DNA from: DASXQK01 sp963757155
GTDB lineage: Bacteria; Pseudomonadota; Alphaproteobacteria; Dongiales; Dongiaceae
DNA: 64,000 nucleotides
Reading direction: 5' to 3'
Assembly (NCBI GenBank): GCA_963757155.1
Contig: CAVWQS010000024.1
Location: 1-64,000 of the forward strand
Positions 51,408-60,058 of this stretch are shown piece by piece. Position 1 is the first letter of the stretch. Every line of letters starts with the position of its first letter. The notes beneath the pieces were generated by a model. That model did no database searches and was not told the DNA's origin. It worked only from the letters and a program-made list of their open reading frames with translations. The translations under genes and the position numbers were made by a program.

Positions 51408-52325
51408 CTACGCCGATTCCGACAGCGGCCGGTCGTTCAGCGCAAGGAGCAAGCGGGCAGCGTCGCGGACCTTGTCGTGATGGGCGGCCTCGAGATTGCC
51501 CAGCAAAGGCAGCACCGGGCCCATATCGGCGATGCCCGACAGCGTCACCGCGTCATGCAGCACGCGCACGGGGTTATAGGCATCGCGGCAATCCTCCAGC
51601 GGCATGAAGGCGGCACGCAGCCGCTCGGCGGTCTTGAGATCGCCACGCTGCATCGCCTGCAACAGCGCCACCGAGAGGCGCGGGGCGATGCAGACGGCCC
51701 CGGAGGTGAAGCTCGGCAGGCCGAACTCGCCGAGATGCACGATCGCCGGCCGCTCTCCCATGCCACTGATGATCAGCTCCGCGCCGACGCGCTGGATGAG
51801 CTCGCGGAGATAATCATCCCGCCGGGGATCCTCGCGGGTGATCCCGTATTTGATCGCCTTGACGAGCCTGTCCTTCACCAGCCGCTCGATGCCCGCGGGG
51901 CTGAGATAGGTCTCGGCCCGGAGATAAAGGATGAAAGGCTTGCCCAGGCGATCGGCAAAGCGCCGCAGCCCGCTCTCCACCCCAGCCTCCGAGAAGGCGG
52001 CCGAGGCCGGCAATACCATGGCGGTGGGAAAGGGCCGGCTGCGCAGCACCTCGGCCTGATCCATCATCTTGCCGAAATCGGGCCCGACGGAAGGGATGAC
52101 CCAGGTGCCGGGTGCGGCCAGCTCCGTCAGCTGGTCGACCACCCCGGCATATTCGTAGAGCCCGATGTTGTAGAAATTCGCATTGCCGCCATACATCAGC
52201 GCCCGGACCCCGCCGGCCTCGATATGGCGGATGAGCGCGGCATTGGCGGCGCGGTTCGGGGTGAGATCGGCGTGGCGCGCCAGGGGCGGCACGGCGAAGA
52301 CCTTATGCTTGTGATCGTCGCTCAT
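51408..52325 (-). CDS. DapA/NanA-family (dihydrodipicolinate synthase superfamily) lyase or dehydratase
   Basis: A 305-residue class I aldolase-fold protein. The substrate loop is MYGGNANFYNIGLYEY (in place of the common GTTGE), the second region PFILYLRAETYLSPAG holds the catalytic Tyr-equivalent, and the Schiff-base Lys is in VKAIKYGITRED. The loops differ from both DapA and typical KdgD, so the reaction is uncertain: dehydration/decarboxylation or aldol cleavage of a 3-deoxy-2-keto sugar acid is favoured by context. It is convergent with gntR and preceded by an operator-like site at 52399. Confidence 0.83.
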   Translation of the reverse strand: MSDDHKHKVFAVPPLARHADLTPNRAANAALIRHIEAGGVRALMYGGNANFYNIGLYEYAGVVDQLTELAAPGTWVIPSVGPDFGKMMDQAEVLRSRPFPTAMVLPASAAFSEAGVESGLRRFADRLGKPFILYLRAETYLSPAGIERLVKDRLVKAIKYGITREDPRRDDYLRELIQRVGAELIISGMGERPAIVHLGEFGLPSFTSGAVCIAPRLSVALLQAMQRGDLKTAERLRAAFMPLEDCRDAYNPVRVLHDAVTLSGIADMGPVLPLLGNLEAAHHDKVRDAARLLLALNDRPLSESA

Positions 52326-52398
52326 GGGATCGGACCTCGGGCTGCGGATGGAGGGACCTCATGCTAGCCAAGGCGCTCCGGAGGGTCAATCGCAGAAG

Positions 52399-52413
52399 TA
52401 AACTTGTCATACA
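52399..52413. promoter_or_regulatory. Candidate GntR operator, site 4 (before the DapA-family gene)
   Basis: TAAACTTGTCATACA, overlapping the stop codon of the upstream AGE-family gene and about 75 bases before the DapA-family ATG. It matches sites 1 and 2 over 12-13 of 15 positions. Confidence 0.55.
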
Positions 52414-53582
52414 TCCAGAAGCTCCAGCTGCGGCCAGAGGCGCAGGGCCTCCGCGAAGCAGAGCAGCAGATGATAGAGCACGCGCACCGGCAAAGTGACG
52501 CGTGGGTCGAGGCCGTCGCGGGCGAGCTCGTTGCGCCAGAGCCCCCGGCGGTCGACGAGGTAGTGGCGGAAGATCAGGCCCAGATGGCGCCGGGCGAGAG
52601 CCCCCGCCGCCGGATCGCCGGTGGCCTCCAGCCGCCCTAAGGCGGCCTTGACCAGCTCGGTCTGGGCCCAGAGCGGCTTGGCGTCCTTGACCACCGTGCC
52701 GCCACGGGTCACCTGGGCAAAGGCGGCCGGCAGAAAGCCCGGCGCGGAATCCACGCCATGGCGGAGCGAGAAGTCGTAGAGCCTGTCGGCCGCCGCCCGC
52801 ACCCGCGCATCGCCGGTCGGCCGGGCATGGCCATAGAGCATCCAGGCGACCTCGAAATTATCGCCGGGCTCGCGGATCTCGCCCTCGAGCCCGGCTCGGG
52901 GCTGCCATTCGGCGGTGTAGAGCTCGCCCAATGAGCCCGTCTCGCGGTCGATGAGCCGGTCCAGGATGAAGCCCACCATTTCCTCGGCGCGGGCGAGCCA
53001 CGCGCCATCGCCGCTGGCCTGGTGCAGCGCCTGGAAGGCCTCGAGAAGGTGCATCTGGGCCGCCAGCTCGCGAGGCCGGAGATCCGCCTCGGCGGGCCCG
53101 ACACCGGCTGCCACGCGAAAGCCGCCGCGACGCCGGTCGCGGAGATGGGCATCAAGGTAGGCCATCGTGCGCTCGGCCCACGCCAGCGGCGCGCGGTCGC
53201 CGCTCGCCCGATGCAGCCATCCCAGGCCGAAGAGCACATAGGCCATGTCATAGGCATGCTTTGCCCGATCCAGCGGCTCGCCTTCCGTGCTTACGCCATG
53301 GAAGAAGCCGCCTTCGGCTTGGTCCCAGCAGCGCTCGGTCAGGAATCGGAAGCCATGCCAGGCGGCCTCGATCGCGCCCGGCGCGGCGCCCAAGAGATGA
53401 AGCTGGCTGAAGCAATAGATCAGGCGGGCCGTCACCAGCGGGTTCTGCGCCGCAAGCGCGGCCGGCTCGCCTTGGGGCGTCAGATATTCGACATAGCCAT
53501 GGGGGGCTGCGACCCGCCGGACCCAGAAGGGCGCCACCTCGTCCGTGAGCCAGCGTTGCCAGGCGGCCGGGTCTGCCGGCAT
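52407..53582 (-). CDS. AGE-family (N-acylglucosamine 2-epimerase superfamily) sugar isomerase/epimerase
   Basis: A 391-residue (alpha/alpha)6-barrel protein. Family landmarks are GYVEYLTPQGEP, LVTARLIYCFSQLHLLG, GGFFHGVSTEGEPLDRAKHAYDMAYVLFGLGW with the substrate-site residues, RELAAQMHLLEAFQALH, EPGDNFEVAWMLYGHA and KPLWAQTELVKAAL. Such enzymes interconvert free sugars (mannose/fructose, GlcNAc/ManNAc) or epimerise cellobiose. ATG 53582 is preferred: it is 25 bases after the recQ stop and the upstream frame overlaps recQ. It borders the sugar-acid locus but its link to it is only positional. Confidence 0.82.
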   Translation of the reverse strand: MPADPAAWQRWLTDEVAPFWVRRVAAPHGYVEYLTPQGEPAALAAQNPLVTARLIYCFSQLHLLGAAPGAIEAAWHGFRFLTERCWDQAEGGFFHGVSTEGEPLDRAKHAYDMAYVLFGLGWLHRASGDRAPLAWAERTMAYLDAHLRDRRRGGFRVAAGVGPAEADLRPRELAAQMHLLEAFQALHQASGDGAWLARAEEMVGFILDRLIDRETGSLGELYTAEWQPRAGLEGEIREPGDNFEVAWMLYGHARPTGDARVRAAADRLYDFSLRHGVDSAPGFLPAAFAQVTRGGTVVKDAKPLWAQTELVKAALGRLEATGDPAAGALARRHLGLIFRHYLVDRRGLWRNELARDGLDPRVTLPVRVLYHLLLCFAEALRLWPQLELLDV

Positions 53583-53607
53583 CTCGACGCCGGCGGCCGG
53601 GCCATCC

Positions 53608-55474
53608 TCAATCCGCGCCAAGCGGGTCGTCCTCGCCCCGGATGATCGCCAGCATCGCCCGGCCATAGCGCTCGATCTTGCGCTCGCCCATGCCGGGAAT
53701 CTCCTCCAGGGCTGTCAGGCTCTGGGGCCGCCGGCTGGCGAGCGCGATCAGCGTCGTGTCGTGGAAGATGACATAGGGCGGCACGCCCTGGGCGCGGGCG
53801 AGGCGTGAGCGCGCGGCGCGCAGGGCCTCGAACAGGGCGCCGGCGGCCGTATCGCCCTCCAGCGCCGCGCGGCCCGGGCCGGTCTCGCCACCGCGCTCGC
53901 GCCGGCGCTTGGTCGCGGCCGGCTGGTCACGGCGGAATTCGAGACGCCGCTCGCCGCGCAGGATTGGCTTGGCAGTCTCGGTCAGCTTGAGGGCGCCGTA
54001 GGAATCATGGGCGACCTCGAGCACGCCCAGCGCGACCAGCTGGCGGAAGACCGAGCTCCAGGCCTTGAGGTCGAGATCCCGCCCCACGCCGAAGGTCGGC
54101 AGCCGTTCATGGCCGAAGCGGGAGATCTTCTCGGTCTCGGTTCCGCGCAGGATGTCGACGAGATGCCCGACGCCGAAACGCTCGCCGGTGCGCAGGGCCG
54201 CCGACAGCGCCTTCTGGGCGGCAACCGTGCCGTCCCAGGATTCCGCCGGCGCGAGGCAGCCGTCGCAATTGCCGCAGGGCTCCGCCATGGCTTCGCCGAA
54301 ATGGGAGAGCAGCGCCTGGCGCCGGCAGCCCACCGTCTCGCAGAGTCCCAGCAGGGCTTCGAGCTTCGAGCGCTCGACCCGCTTCACCTCGGGCGGCGAA
54401 TCGTTCTCGTCCATGAATCGCCGCCGCAGCACCACATCCTGCATGCCGTAGAGCAGCAGCGTCTCGGCGGGCAGCCCGTCGCGTCCGGCGCGGCCCGTCT
54501 CCTGGTAATAGGCCTCGATGCTGCCGGGCAGGTCGAGATGGGCGACGAAGCGCACATCGGGCTTATCGATCCCCATGCCGAAGGCGATGGTCGCCACGAG
54601 GACCAGTCCCTCCTGAGTGAGGAAGGCCGTCTGATGGCGCCGCCGCACGGCGCTGTCGAGACCGGCGTGATAGGGCAGGGCCTCGATCTTCTGGCTGCGC
54701 AGCCATTCGGCCGTCTCTTCGGTCTTGGCCCGGCTCAGGCAATAGACGATCCCGCTCTGGCCGCAGATGTCCGGCGCGGATGAAGGCGAGGAGCTGGCGG
54801 CGCGGGTCTTGCTTCAGCGCAATCGCGTAGCGGATGTTCGGCCGGTCGAAGCTCTCCAGGAACAGAAGTGCTTCTTCCAGCTTCAGGCGGCGGCGGATGT
54901 CCTCGCGGGTCTGGGGATCGGCCGTCGCCGTCAGCGCCAGGCGCGGCACGCCGGGAAAGCGGGCGGGCAGCTGGTCGAGCTTCATATATTCCGGGCGGAA
55001 GTCATGGCCCCATTGGCTGACGCAATGGGCCTCGTCGATGGCGAAAAGAGAGATCTTCAGCCCGTCGAGCAGCTCCAGGAAGGAGGGCAGCAGCAGGCGC
55101 TCCGGCGCGACATAGATCAGATCCAGCCGCCCCGCCTTCAGATCCGCCCAGACGGCCCAGCGCTCCTCGTCGCTGAGGCCGGAATTGAGCGCCGCCGCCC
55201 GGACTCCGGCCTGGCGGAGCGCCTCGACCTGGTCGCTCATCAAGGCGATGAGCGGCGAGACGATCACCGCCACCCCCGGCCGGCAGAGCGCGGGGATCTG
55301 GTAGCACATCGATTTGCCCCCGCCGGTGGGCATCAGGACGATGGCATCCCCCCCGCCGACGACATGGCCGATGATCTCCGCCTGCTCGCCGCGGAATTCC
55401 TTATGGCCGAAGGTCGCCCGCAGGATCTCCAGCGGCGTCCGGGCGCTTGCGATGGTCGGGGCGGTTGCTTGCAA
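53608..55474 (-). pseudogene. recQ: ATP-dependent DNA helicase RecQ with +1 frameshift
   Basis: 3'-5' DNA helicase for recombinational repair. Helicase motifs: FRGEQAEIIGHVVGG (Q/0), LMPTGGGKSMCYQIPAL (I), VSPLIALMSDQVEAL (Ia), FAIDEAHCVSQWGHDFRPEY (II), LALTATADPQT (III), then after the shift SGIVYCLSRAKTEE (IV), ATIAFGMGIDKPDVRFV (V) and YQETGRAGRDGLPA (VI). The zinc-binding cysteines (LCETVGCRRQALL, CGNCDGC), winged-helix and C-terminal HRDC domain (LASRRPQSLTALEEIPGMGE) follow. The frame changes by one base near 54767-54778, just after LLAFIRA. About 620 residues in all, the usual length. Confidence 0.85.
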
Positions 55475-55622
55475 TGGGGGACTCGCGCGGCTGATCGGCG
55501 CCGAGGTTAGGGTGTCGCGCGCCAGGTCTCAAGGTCGCATCGGTCGCGAAGCTGTGATGGCAAGAAACGCCAGGACCGGCTAGCGTCCCGCTCCTTCAAA
55601 TTGCCAACCCAAGGGGAAGACA

Positions 55623-56129
55623 ATGACGCTCTCCATGTACCAGGCTTCGCTGCCTGTCTTCACACGCATGCTGACCAATCTGGCCGCCATACTGACCAAG
55701 GCGGAGGCTCATGCCGCGGCGCGCAAGATCGAGCCTGCCGTGCTCCTGAACACCCGCCTCTTTCCCGACATGTTCGCACTCACCCGCCAAATCCAGCTCT
55801 CCTGCGACTTCGCCAAGAACACCACGGCGCGGCTTGCCGGGGTGGAGATTCCGAAGTTCCCCGATGAGGAGGCAAGCTTCGCCGATCTGCAGGCGCGCAT
55901 CGCCAAGACCCTCGACTATGTGAAGGGCTTCAAGGCCGCCCAGATCGACGGCTCCGAGGGGCGCGAGATCACGCTGCCGATCGGCGGGCAGCCCATGACG
56001 TTCACGGGACAGGAGTTCCTGCTCCATTTCGCGCTGCCCAACCTCTATTTCCACATCACGACCGCCTACGACATCCTGCGTCATTGCGGAGTCGAGCTCA
56101 GCAAGCGGGATTTCCTCGGGGCGCGCTGA
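55623..56129 (+). CDS. DUF1993-family protein
   Basis: A 168-residue protein matching the DUF1993 family by its N-terminus MTLSMYQASLPVFTRMLTNL, the segment NTRLFPDMFALTRQIQLSCDFAKNTTARLAG, and FLLHFALPNLYFHITTAYDILRHCGV near the end with conserved His residues. The fold is predicted to be a DinB-like four-helix bundle, which suggests possible metal or thiol-cofactor binding; the function is not established. It is preceded by a good ribosome site (AAGGGGAAG) and is followed by a convergent SDR gene. Confidence 0.83.
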   Translation: MTLSMYQASLPVFTRMLTNLAAILTKAEAHAAARKIEPAVLLNTRLFPDMFALTRQIQLSCDFAKNTTARLAGVEIPKFPDEEASFADLQARIAKTLDYVKGFKAAQIDGSEGREITLPIGGQPMTFTGQEFLLHFALPNLYFHITTAYDILRHCGVELSKRDFLGAR

Positions 56130-56157
56130 GACGCGAGCAGCGTCCGATCTCTGTCTC

Positions 56158-56196
56158 TATTCCGTCACCCCCGCTTTCCCCAGGGGTGACGGAATA
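56158..56196. terminator. Candidate bidirectional terminator hairpin
   Basis: TATTCCGTCACCCC and its exact complement flank an 11-base loop, in the gap between the convergent DUF1993 and SDR stop codons. It has a 14-bp stem; T-rich sequence after it is weak (ATGCTTGAATT), so efficiency is uncertain. Confidence 0.6.
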
Positions 56197-56227
56197 TGCT
56201 TGAATTAGAACGCCTTCCGGCCTTGTC

Positions 56228-57037
56228 CTAAATATCCATCGTCCCGCCGAACATGGCGCCCGTGTTGATCGTCTTCAGCCAGGGCAGGGACGAGTAGTCG
56301 GTGATCACCAGCCCGCCATCGACGATGAGGGTGGTGCCGGTGATGAAGGACGCCTCCGGGCTCGCCAGGAAGCAGACCGCGGCGGCAATCTCGTCGGGGG
56401 TTCCGCTGCGCCCGAAGAGGGAGACCTCCTTCTGCCAGCTCTTGTCCGTGCTGGTATTGACGGCGTCGGTATCGATCCAGCCGGGCGAGACGCTGTTCGC
56501 CCGCACGCCATGGGGCGCGCCCTCGACGGCCAACGACCGGGTGAGGCCTTCCACCGCGGCCTTCACGACTCCGTAATTGCCCCAGGTGCCGTGGAAGGTG
56601 GCGGTGGAGGAGATATTGACGATGGCGCCATGGCCGGCCTTGGCCAGATGCGGCATGGCGTAGGAAGCGACGTAATAGGCCGCGTTCAGATTCGAGGCCA
56701 TCACCTTGTGAAGTCGGGTCCCCGGTGGATCCTCGGGCAGCACCCCCGCCTTGCGCGAGCCGCCGCCGGCATTATTCACCACCACATCGAGCCGTCCGAA
56801 GCGCTTGGCCACGGCTTCGACCATCGCTTGGACATCCGCCTCGACGCCGAGGTCGATGGGATAGAACTCGGCATCGGCGCCCAGCGCCTTCATCTCGGCC
56901 AGCGTGTCGGCGCCCTTGGCCTTGTCCCGGCCGGCGAGCGCGACCCGCGCGCCCTCCTTCACGAAGCGGCGAACGATGCCGCGGCCGATGCCCGAATTCC
57001 CGCCCGTCACGAGGGCGACCTTGTCCTTGAACCTCAT
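56228..57037 (-). CDS. Short-chain dehydrogenase/reductase
   Basis: A 269-residue classical SDR. VALVTGGNSGIGRGIVRRF and ALAGRDKAKG define the cofactor site, with Arg suggesting NADP(H); VVNNAGGGSRKAG has an insertion-like Gly/Ser/Arg run; the Ser is in VNISSTATFHGTWGNYG and the Tyr-x-x-x-Lys is read as YGVVKAAVEGL; FITGTTLIVDGG ends the fold. ATG 57037 is chosen because the extended upstream frame overlaps the neighbouring hydrolase gene and lacks similarity. It starts 31 bases after the esterase stop, likely in the same transcript. Confidence 0.86.
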   Translation of the reverse strand: MRFKDKVALVTGGNSGIGRGIVRRFVKEGARVALAGRDKAKGADTLAEMKALGADAEFYPIDLGVEADVQAMVEAVAKRFGRLDVVVNNAGGGSRKAGVLPEDPPGTRLHKVMASNLNAAYYVASYAMPHLAKAGHGAIVNISSTATFHGTWGNYGVVKAAVEGLTRSLAVEGAPHGVRANSVSPGWIDTDAVNTSTDKSWQKEVSLFGRSGTPDEIAAAVCFLASPEASFITGTTLIVDGGLVITDYSSLPWLKTINTGAMFGGTMDI

Positions 57038-57068
57038 CGCACAATTCTCCCTTTTGTCTTTGAATGTC

Positions 57069-58010
57069 TTAGGCTTGCAGCTTGGCTTTGATCCAGAGCG
57101 CGGTCTCGCGCAGGAACCCCTCGGCCGGTTCCAGCATGCGCGCCATGTCGATGCAGCCATGGACGACGCCGGGCCAGAAGGCCCAGTCATGGGGCGCGCC
57201 CGCGGCCTTCAGCAGCGCGACCAGTTCGCGGCTGTCGTCCAGCAAGGGATCGAACTCGGCGCCGCTCACGAAGAGCGGCGGCAGGTTCTCGAAGCGGCCC
57301 AGCAGCGGCACGGCGCGGGGATCGCGCTTGTCCGCATCGCTGCGGATGTAGTGGTTCCAGAACCAGATCATGTCCGCGCGCGACAGCAGATACTGGTCGG
57401 TGCCATAGCTGCGATAGGACTCCGTGTCGGGATCGGCGCCGAAGGCACCATAGATCAGGGCGGCGCCCTTCAGCTTCGGTCCGCCCTCGTCGCGCAGACC
57501 CATGGCCACGGCCAGCGACAGATTGCCGCCGGCCGAATTGCCGGCGACGGCGAGCCGGCTGCCGTCGATACCGAGCGCCGCGCCATGCCCGGCGATCCAG
57601 CGGACCGCGGCCAGGCAATCCTCCAACGGCACGGGGAATTTATGCTCGGGCGCCAGGCGGTAGTCCAGGGAGATGACGGGGACTTCGGCGTAATGGGCGA
57701 GGCGGCGGCAGACGCCGTCATACATCCGGCTGCTGCCGATGACCCAGCCGCCGCCATGAATGAAGATCAGGCAAGGCGAGCCCGCGGGGGCGCCGGGATT
57801 GTAATGGCGGGCTGGGATGGGGCCATGGGGTCCGGGAATCTCGAGGGCCGTCCAGGGAACCTCGGGCCCGCCCTCGTTCCAGAACGGGGCCGCGTCTTCG
57901 AACATCTGGCGCGCCTGAACCGGTGTCGTTTCGTGGATCTTGGGCATGCCGGCCATGTCGCGCTCGATCATGGCGAGGATCTCGACCATCTCTGGATGAA
58001 GCTTGGGCAT
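57069..58010 (-). CDS. Alpha/beta hydrolase, hormone-sensitive lipase (HSL) type esterase
   Basis: A 313-residue esterase. The oxyanion motif FIHGGGWVIGS, the DYRLAPEHKFP segment and the nucleophile elbow VAGNSAGGNLSLAVA (GxSxG) define the HSL/family IV esterases. The catalytic Asp is expected in EFDPLLDDSREL and the His in VVHGCIDMAR. It is upstream of an SDR, a common pairing in degradation of esters or cyclic ketone products, although no monooxygenase is nearby. No signal peptide is seen. Confidence 0.9.
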   Translation of the reverse strand: MPKLHPEMVEILAMIERDMAGMPKIHETTPVQARQMFEDAAPFWNEGGPEVPWTALEIPGPHGPIPARHYNPGAPAGSPCLIFIHGGGWVIGSSRMYDGVCRRLAHYAEVPVISLDYRLAPEHKFPVPLEDCLAAVRWIAGHGAALGIDGSRLAVAGNSAGGNLSLAVAMGLRDEGGPKLKGAALIYGAFGADPDTESYRSYGTDQYLLSRADMIWFWNHYIRSDADKRDPRAVPLLGRFENLPPLFVSGAEFDPLLDDSRELVALLKAAGAPHDWAFWPGVVHGCIDMARMLEPAEGFLRETALWIKAKLQA

Positions 58011-58149
58011 CTGTCTCCCCGGTTGATCTTTTTCCCGGCAGTCGCGGCTGCCGCCGCTCAGTTATAAAGGGTCTCGCCCCTGCCGTGTTCGCTCAATTGT
58101 TACGATCACGTCACTTGACCTCCTGTGCCTCGCTCTTAGACTCCGCATC

Positions 58150-58383
58150 ATGTTGAGCGAAGGAATGGATAGCCCCGGCTTCTGCGGCGCCTATGGCGTC
58201 GATGACAGCGAGGGCATGGTTACGCAGGAAATGACCCCTGTGCGGCAGACCGTCGCAGAGGTGGTCGCCGATCTGCGCGAGGCACGCCGCGCGAAACGCA
58301 AGCTGCAGCTCGCCCAGATCATCGATCTCGAGCGCCTCGAGCCGATCGAGCCGGCACCGGCGACCATGGCGCGGCTCGGCTAA
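58150..58383 (+). CDS. Small protein of unknown function
   Basis: A 77-residue frame with strong G/C preference at third codon positions, like neighbouring genes, and an ATG start. The N-terminal half is Gly/Asp-rich; the second half is a probable charged helix (AEVVADLREARRAKRKLQLAQIIDLERLE) with coiled-coil character, then a Pro/Ala tail. No family is recognised. It stands alone between the esterase and the GT-C gene. An antisense frame overlaps it, but the codon pattern favours this one. Confidence 0.45.
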   Translation: MLSEGMDSPGFCGAYGVDDSEGMVTQEMTPVRQTVAEVVADLREARRAKRKLQLAQIIDLERLEPIEPAPATMARLG

Positions 58384-58480
58384 CACCGACTCTCTTTTCT
58401 AATGACGGACGAGTGACGGGGAGAGGGACGGCGAAGGTTCCCCTCGAATCGGGCGCCGGGATGCGCTAGACCCCCTGCGG

Positions 58481-60058
58481 ATGTCTGCTCTCCCCTCCAT
58501 GCAGCGCGGCCCGAGCCTGTGGGGCCCCACGGGACTCCTCCTGCTGGCCGTCGCCTTGCTGGGCATCGCCCATGTCGCCTTCCTCCCGCCTTTCGAGGGC
58601 TATGATGAGAACGCCCACTGGTCCTATATCCAGCAGATCGCCGATCAGTCTCGCCTGCCGCCGGCCGCCGAATCCTGGCTCAGCGGCGATGTGGAGGATT
58701 ACGCCGGCCCGCGGCCCTTCCAATTGTCGACGCCGGACAAACCCTCGGGGGCGGCCTTCCGACGCTATTTCGCCGGGCCCCGTGGCGATCTCAGCCAACC
58801 CGTGCCGCGGGTCTATCGGCCGACGGGCCATCCCAATTGGGAGCCGCGCCAGCAGCCGCCCCTCTATTACCTGCTGCTGACGCCGTTCTATCGGCTCGCC
58901 CAGGATTGGAGCTGGCCGGATAATTTCCTGCTCCTGCGCCTGGCCTCCTGGGCCATGGCCTTCGCGGGTTTTGTCGTCGGCAGCATGGCGACCCAGCGTT
59001 GCCTCGGACAATGGGGCGCCCCCACCGCCGTGCTCCTCACCGTCCCGGCCTGGCCGATCCTGTTTCCCGAGTTCTTTCCGGAGATGGCGCGGCTCGGCAA
59101 TGACACCCTGTCGCTGCTCTTCGCCGGAATCGCCTGGCATTTCGTCGTGCGGCTGCTGGAGGCGCCGCGGCGCGGCAAGGCGGTGCTGCTGGGCGCGGCG
59201 CTGGGTCTCGGGCTCCTGACCAAATCCTTCTTCCTGCCGATCTCCGCCGGCTTGGCGGTGCTCTTCCTCTATGCCGCGATCAAGCGACGCGAGCCGCGTC
59301 ATGTCAGAGACATTGTCATTGCTTTGGTCATCGCCGGCCTCGTCGGCGGCTATTGGTATCTCGACAATCTGCGGATCTATGGCTCGGTCTTCGGCATGAC
59401 CGAATTCGATGCCGCCGCCCGGCATGGCGGGCTCGTCCCCGCGCTGCTGGCACTGCCTCTGTCCCAGCTTGGCGGCTCCCTCGTTCATGGCCTGGCGTTG
59501 ATGGGCGCTACCTTCGTCTGGGGCGGCACCTGGACCTTGGCCCATCCGCCCAGCTATCTCATGGCGCCGGTGGTGGCCCTCGCCTTGCTGGGCTTCGGCC
59601 TCTGGCTCTGGCGCTTCTTCCGCTGGCCGCTGGCCGGGCAGGCGCCGCTGTTCCTGGCGGCCCCGCTTTTGGCGGGGCTCGTCTCGCACCAGCTGCTCTC
59701 CATCGCCACCGGCGGATATGTGGCCGATACGCCCGGCTGGTATCTCCATATCCTGAGCGGCCCGCTGTCGCTCGCCTTGGCGCTGGGCTGGCGTTGGCGC
59801 CGGCTGTTCGGCGCGCTCGCCGCCTATGCCGTGGCATTCCATGCCCTCACCTGGATGGGCCAGCTCTCGCTCTTCAGCGGCTGCGCCTATAAGCCGGGGC
59901 CCGGTCAGGCGCTGCGATTCGATCTCGGTTCCTGCGGAATCGTGCCCTCGCATCTGGCGGAACTCGGCGCGCCGATCCTGGGCTTCTCCGCCCTGGCGCT
60001 CGCCTTCATCGCCGGCGGCTTTGCCCTCTGCTGGGCCTGGACGGGCAAGCGCGCCTAG
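58481..60058 (+). CDS. GT-C fold membrane glycosyltransferase (ArnT/PMT-like, GT39 type)
   Basis: A 525-residue polytopic membrane protein with about eleven hydrophobic helices. The first periplasmic loop contains FEGYDENAHWSYIQQ, whose acidic pair corresponds to the catalytic DE of lipid-linked-sugar glycosyltransferases, and a long first loop with RQQPPLYYLLLTPFYRL, also typical. It would transfer a sugar from a polyprenyl phosphate donor to a lipid or protein acceptor in the periplasm. The convergent neighbour is a DPM1-like GT2 that could make that donor. Confidence 0.78.
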   Translation: MSALPSMQRGPSLWGPTGLLLLAVALLGIAHVAFLPPFEGYDENAHWSYIQQIADQSRLPPAAESWLSGDVEDYAGPRPFQLSTPDKPSGAAFRRYFAGPRGDLSQPVPRVYRPTGHPNWEPRQQPPLYYLLLTPFYRLAQDWSWPDNFLLLRLASWAMAFAGFVVGSMATQRCLGQWGAPTAVLLTVPAWPILFPEFFPEMARLGNDTLSLLFAGIAWHFVVRLLEAPRRGKAVLLGAALGLGLLTKSFFLPISAGLAVLFLYAAIKRREPRHVRDIVIALVIAGLVGGYWYLDNLRIYGSVFGMTEFDAAARHGGLVPALLALPLSQLGGSLVHGLALMGATFVWGGTWTLAHPPSYLMAPVVALALLGFGLWLWRFFRWPLAGQAPLFLAAPLLAGLVSHQLLSIATGGYVADTPGWYLHILSGPLSLALALGWRWRRLFGALAAYAVAFHALTWMGQLSLFSGCAYKPGPGQALRFDLGSCGIVPSHLAELGAPILGFSALALAFIAGGFALCWAWTGKRA

